DNA of 6,726 nucleotides, from NCBI GenBank assembly GCA_003164155.1, contig PLSG01000162.1:1-6726 (forward strand), in the 5' to 3' direction. Below the pieces are notes generated by a model. The model searched no databases. It was not told the origin of the DNA and was given only the letters and a program-made list of their open reading frames with translations. Numbering within the stretch: position 1 is the stretch's first letter; each line of letters begins with the position of its first letter. The DNA comes from Parachlamydiaceae bacterium (lineage in GTDB: Bacteria > Chlamydiota > Chlamydiia > Chlamydiales > Parachlamydiaceae). Below, piece by piece: positions 6,638 through 6,726 of this stretch. A program made the translations under genes and the position numbers.

Positions 6638-6726
6638 TTAACTGCAACGAAGAAGTAGCTTAACCATGTACCAGTAACCCAAGTTGTAGCTAGCCCGATC
6701 TCCCTGAGGAACTGGCGGATCAGGGC
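6638..6726 (-). CDS. Possible C-terminal tail of an unidentified upstream gene
   Basis: A minus-strand frame enters from the right edge and stays open for 28 codons to TAA at 6640-6638. It contains VPQGDRASYNLGYWYMVK and ends LLLRCS. The composition, with soluble-type residues and several aromatics, looks more protein-like than the neighbouring frame, which is also open (to a TAA at 6622-6620) but reads less naturally. Its start lies outside the window and I do not recognise the family. If real, it ends 73 nt before tamA in the same direction and could be in the same transcription unit. The short length makes chance openness quite possible. Confidence 0.35.
   Translation of the reverse strand, partial: PDPPVPQGDRASYNLGYWYMVKLLLRCS

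Noticed and set aside
6572..6658. 28-codon plus-strand ORF starting ATG near the tamA start
   Set aside because: It is very short, has no Shine-Dalgarno sequence, its start region has no clear promoter, and it overlaps the possible minus-strand gene tail.
1..6726. CRISPR arrays, insertion sequences, tRNA or rRNA genes
   Set aside because: No regularly spaced repeats, transposase-like frames, terminal inverted repeats or tRNA-like cloverleaf sequences were seen, and the window is filled by tamA, tamB and the MFS gene.

Overview
The window is almost entirely coding and every gene reads on the minus strand. From upstream (right) to downstream (left) it holds the possible tail of an unidentified gene, a TamA-type Omp85 outer-membrane protein, a full-length TamB (DUF490 family) and the first 262 codons of a major facilitator superfamily (MFS) transporter that runs off the left edge. 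The tamA-tamB pair is the translocation and assembly module (TAM), which spans the envelope of diderm bacteria, so the source is a Gram-negative-type organism. Base composition looks mid-range, a little below 50% GC by eye. Nothing here fixes the phylum: a proteobacterium or another diderm such as a chlamydia-like bacterium would fit, and I would not go further without a database search.

Layout (minus strand): 6726-6638, a 28-codon open frame ending in TAA, possibly the C-terminus of an upstream gene. 6637-6565, a 73-nt AT-rich gap with no convincing promoter or terminator. 6564-4696, tamA: signal peptide, three POTRA-like domains and a C-terminal beta-barrel with the LRGY motif and a terminal Phe. 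Two nucleotides later, 4693-800, tamB: an N-terminal membrane anchor, a long beta-rich periplasmic body and the conserved TamB C-terminal domain. Eleven nucleotides later, 788 to beyond position 1, the MFS gene with its own good Shine-Dalgarno sequence (AGGAG).

The very tight spacing argues for one transcriptional unit with translational coupling. TamA sits in the outer membrane. TamB is anchored in the inner membrane and reaches across the periplasm to the TamA POTRA domains. By family knowledge the pair helps insert some outer-membrane proteins and, in more recent work, takes part in phospholipid transport between membranes. The MFS gene is the only unexpected member of the cluster, and its substrate cannot be read from the sequence.

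I do not see a new system here. The points worth a second look are the MFS partner, homopolymer and slippery sites inside tamA and tamB, a duplicated FLYT unit before the TamA signal peptide, Ser/Pro-rich insertions and 11 cysteines in TamB, and the unidentified tail at the right edge.
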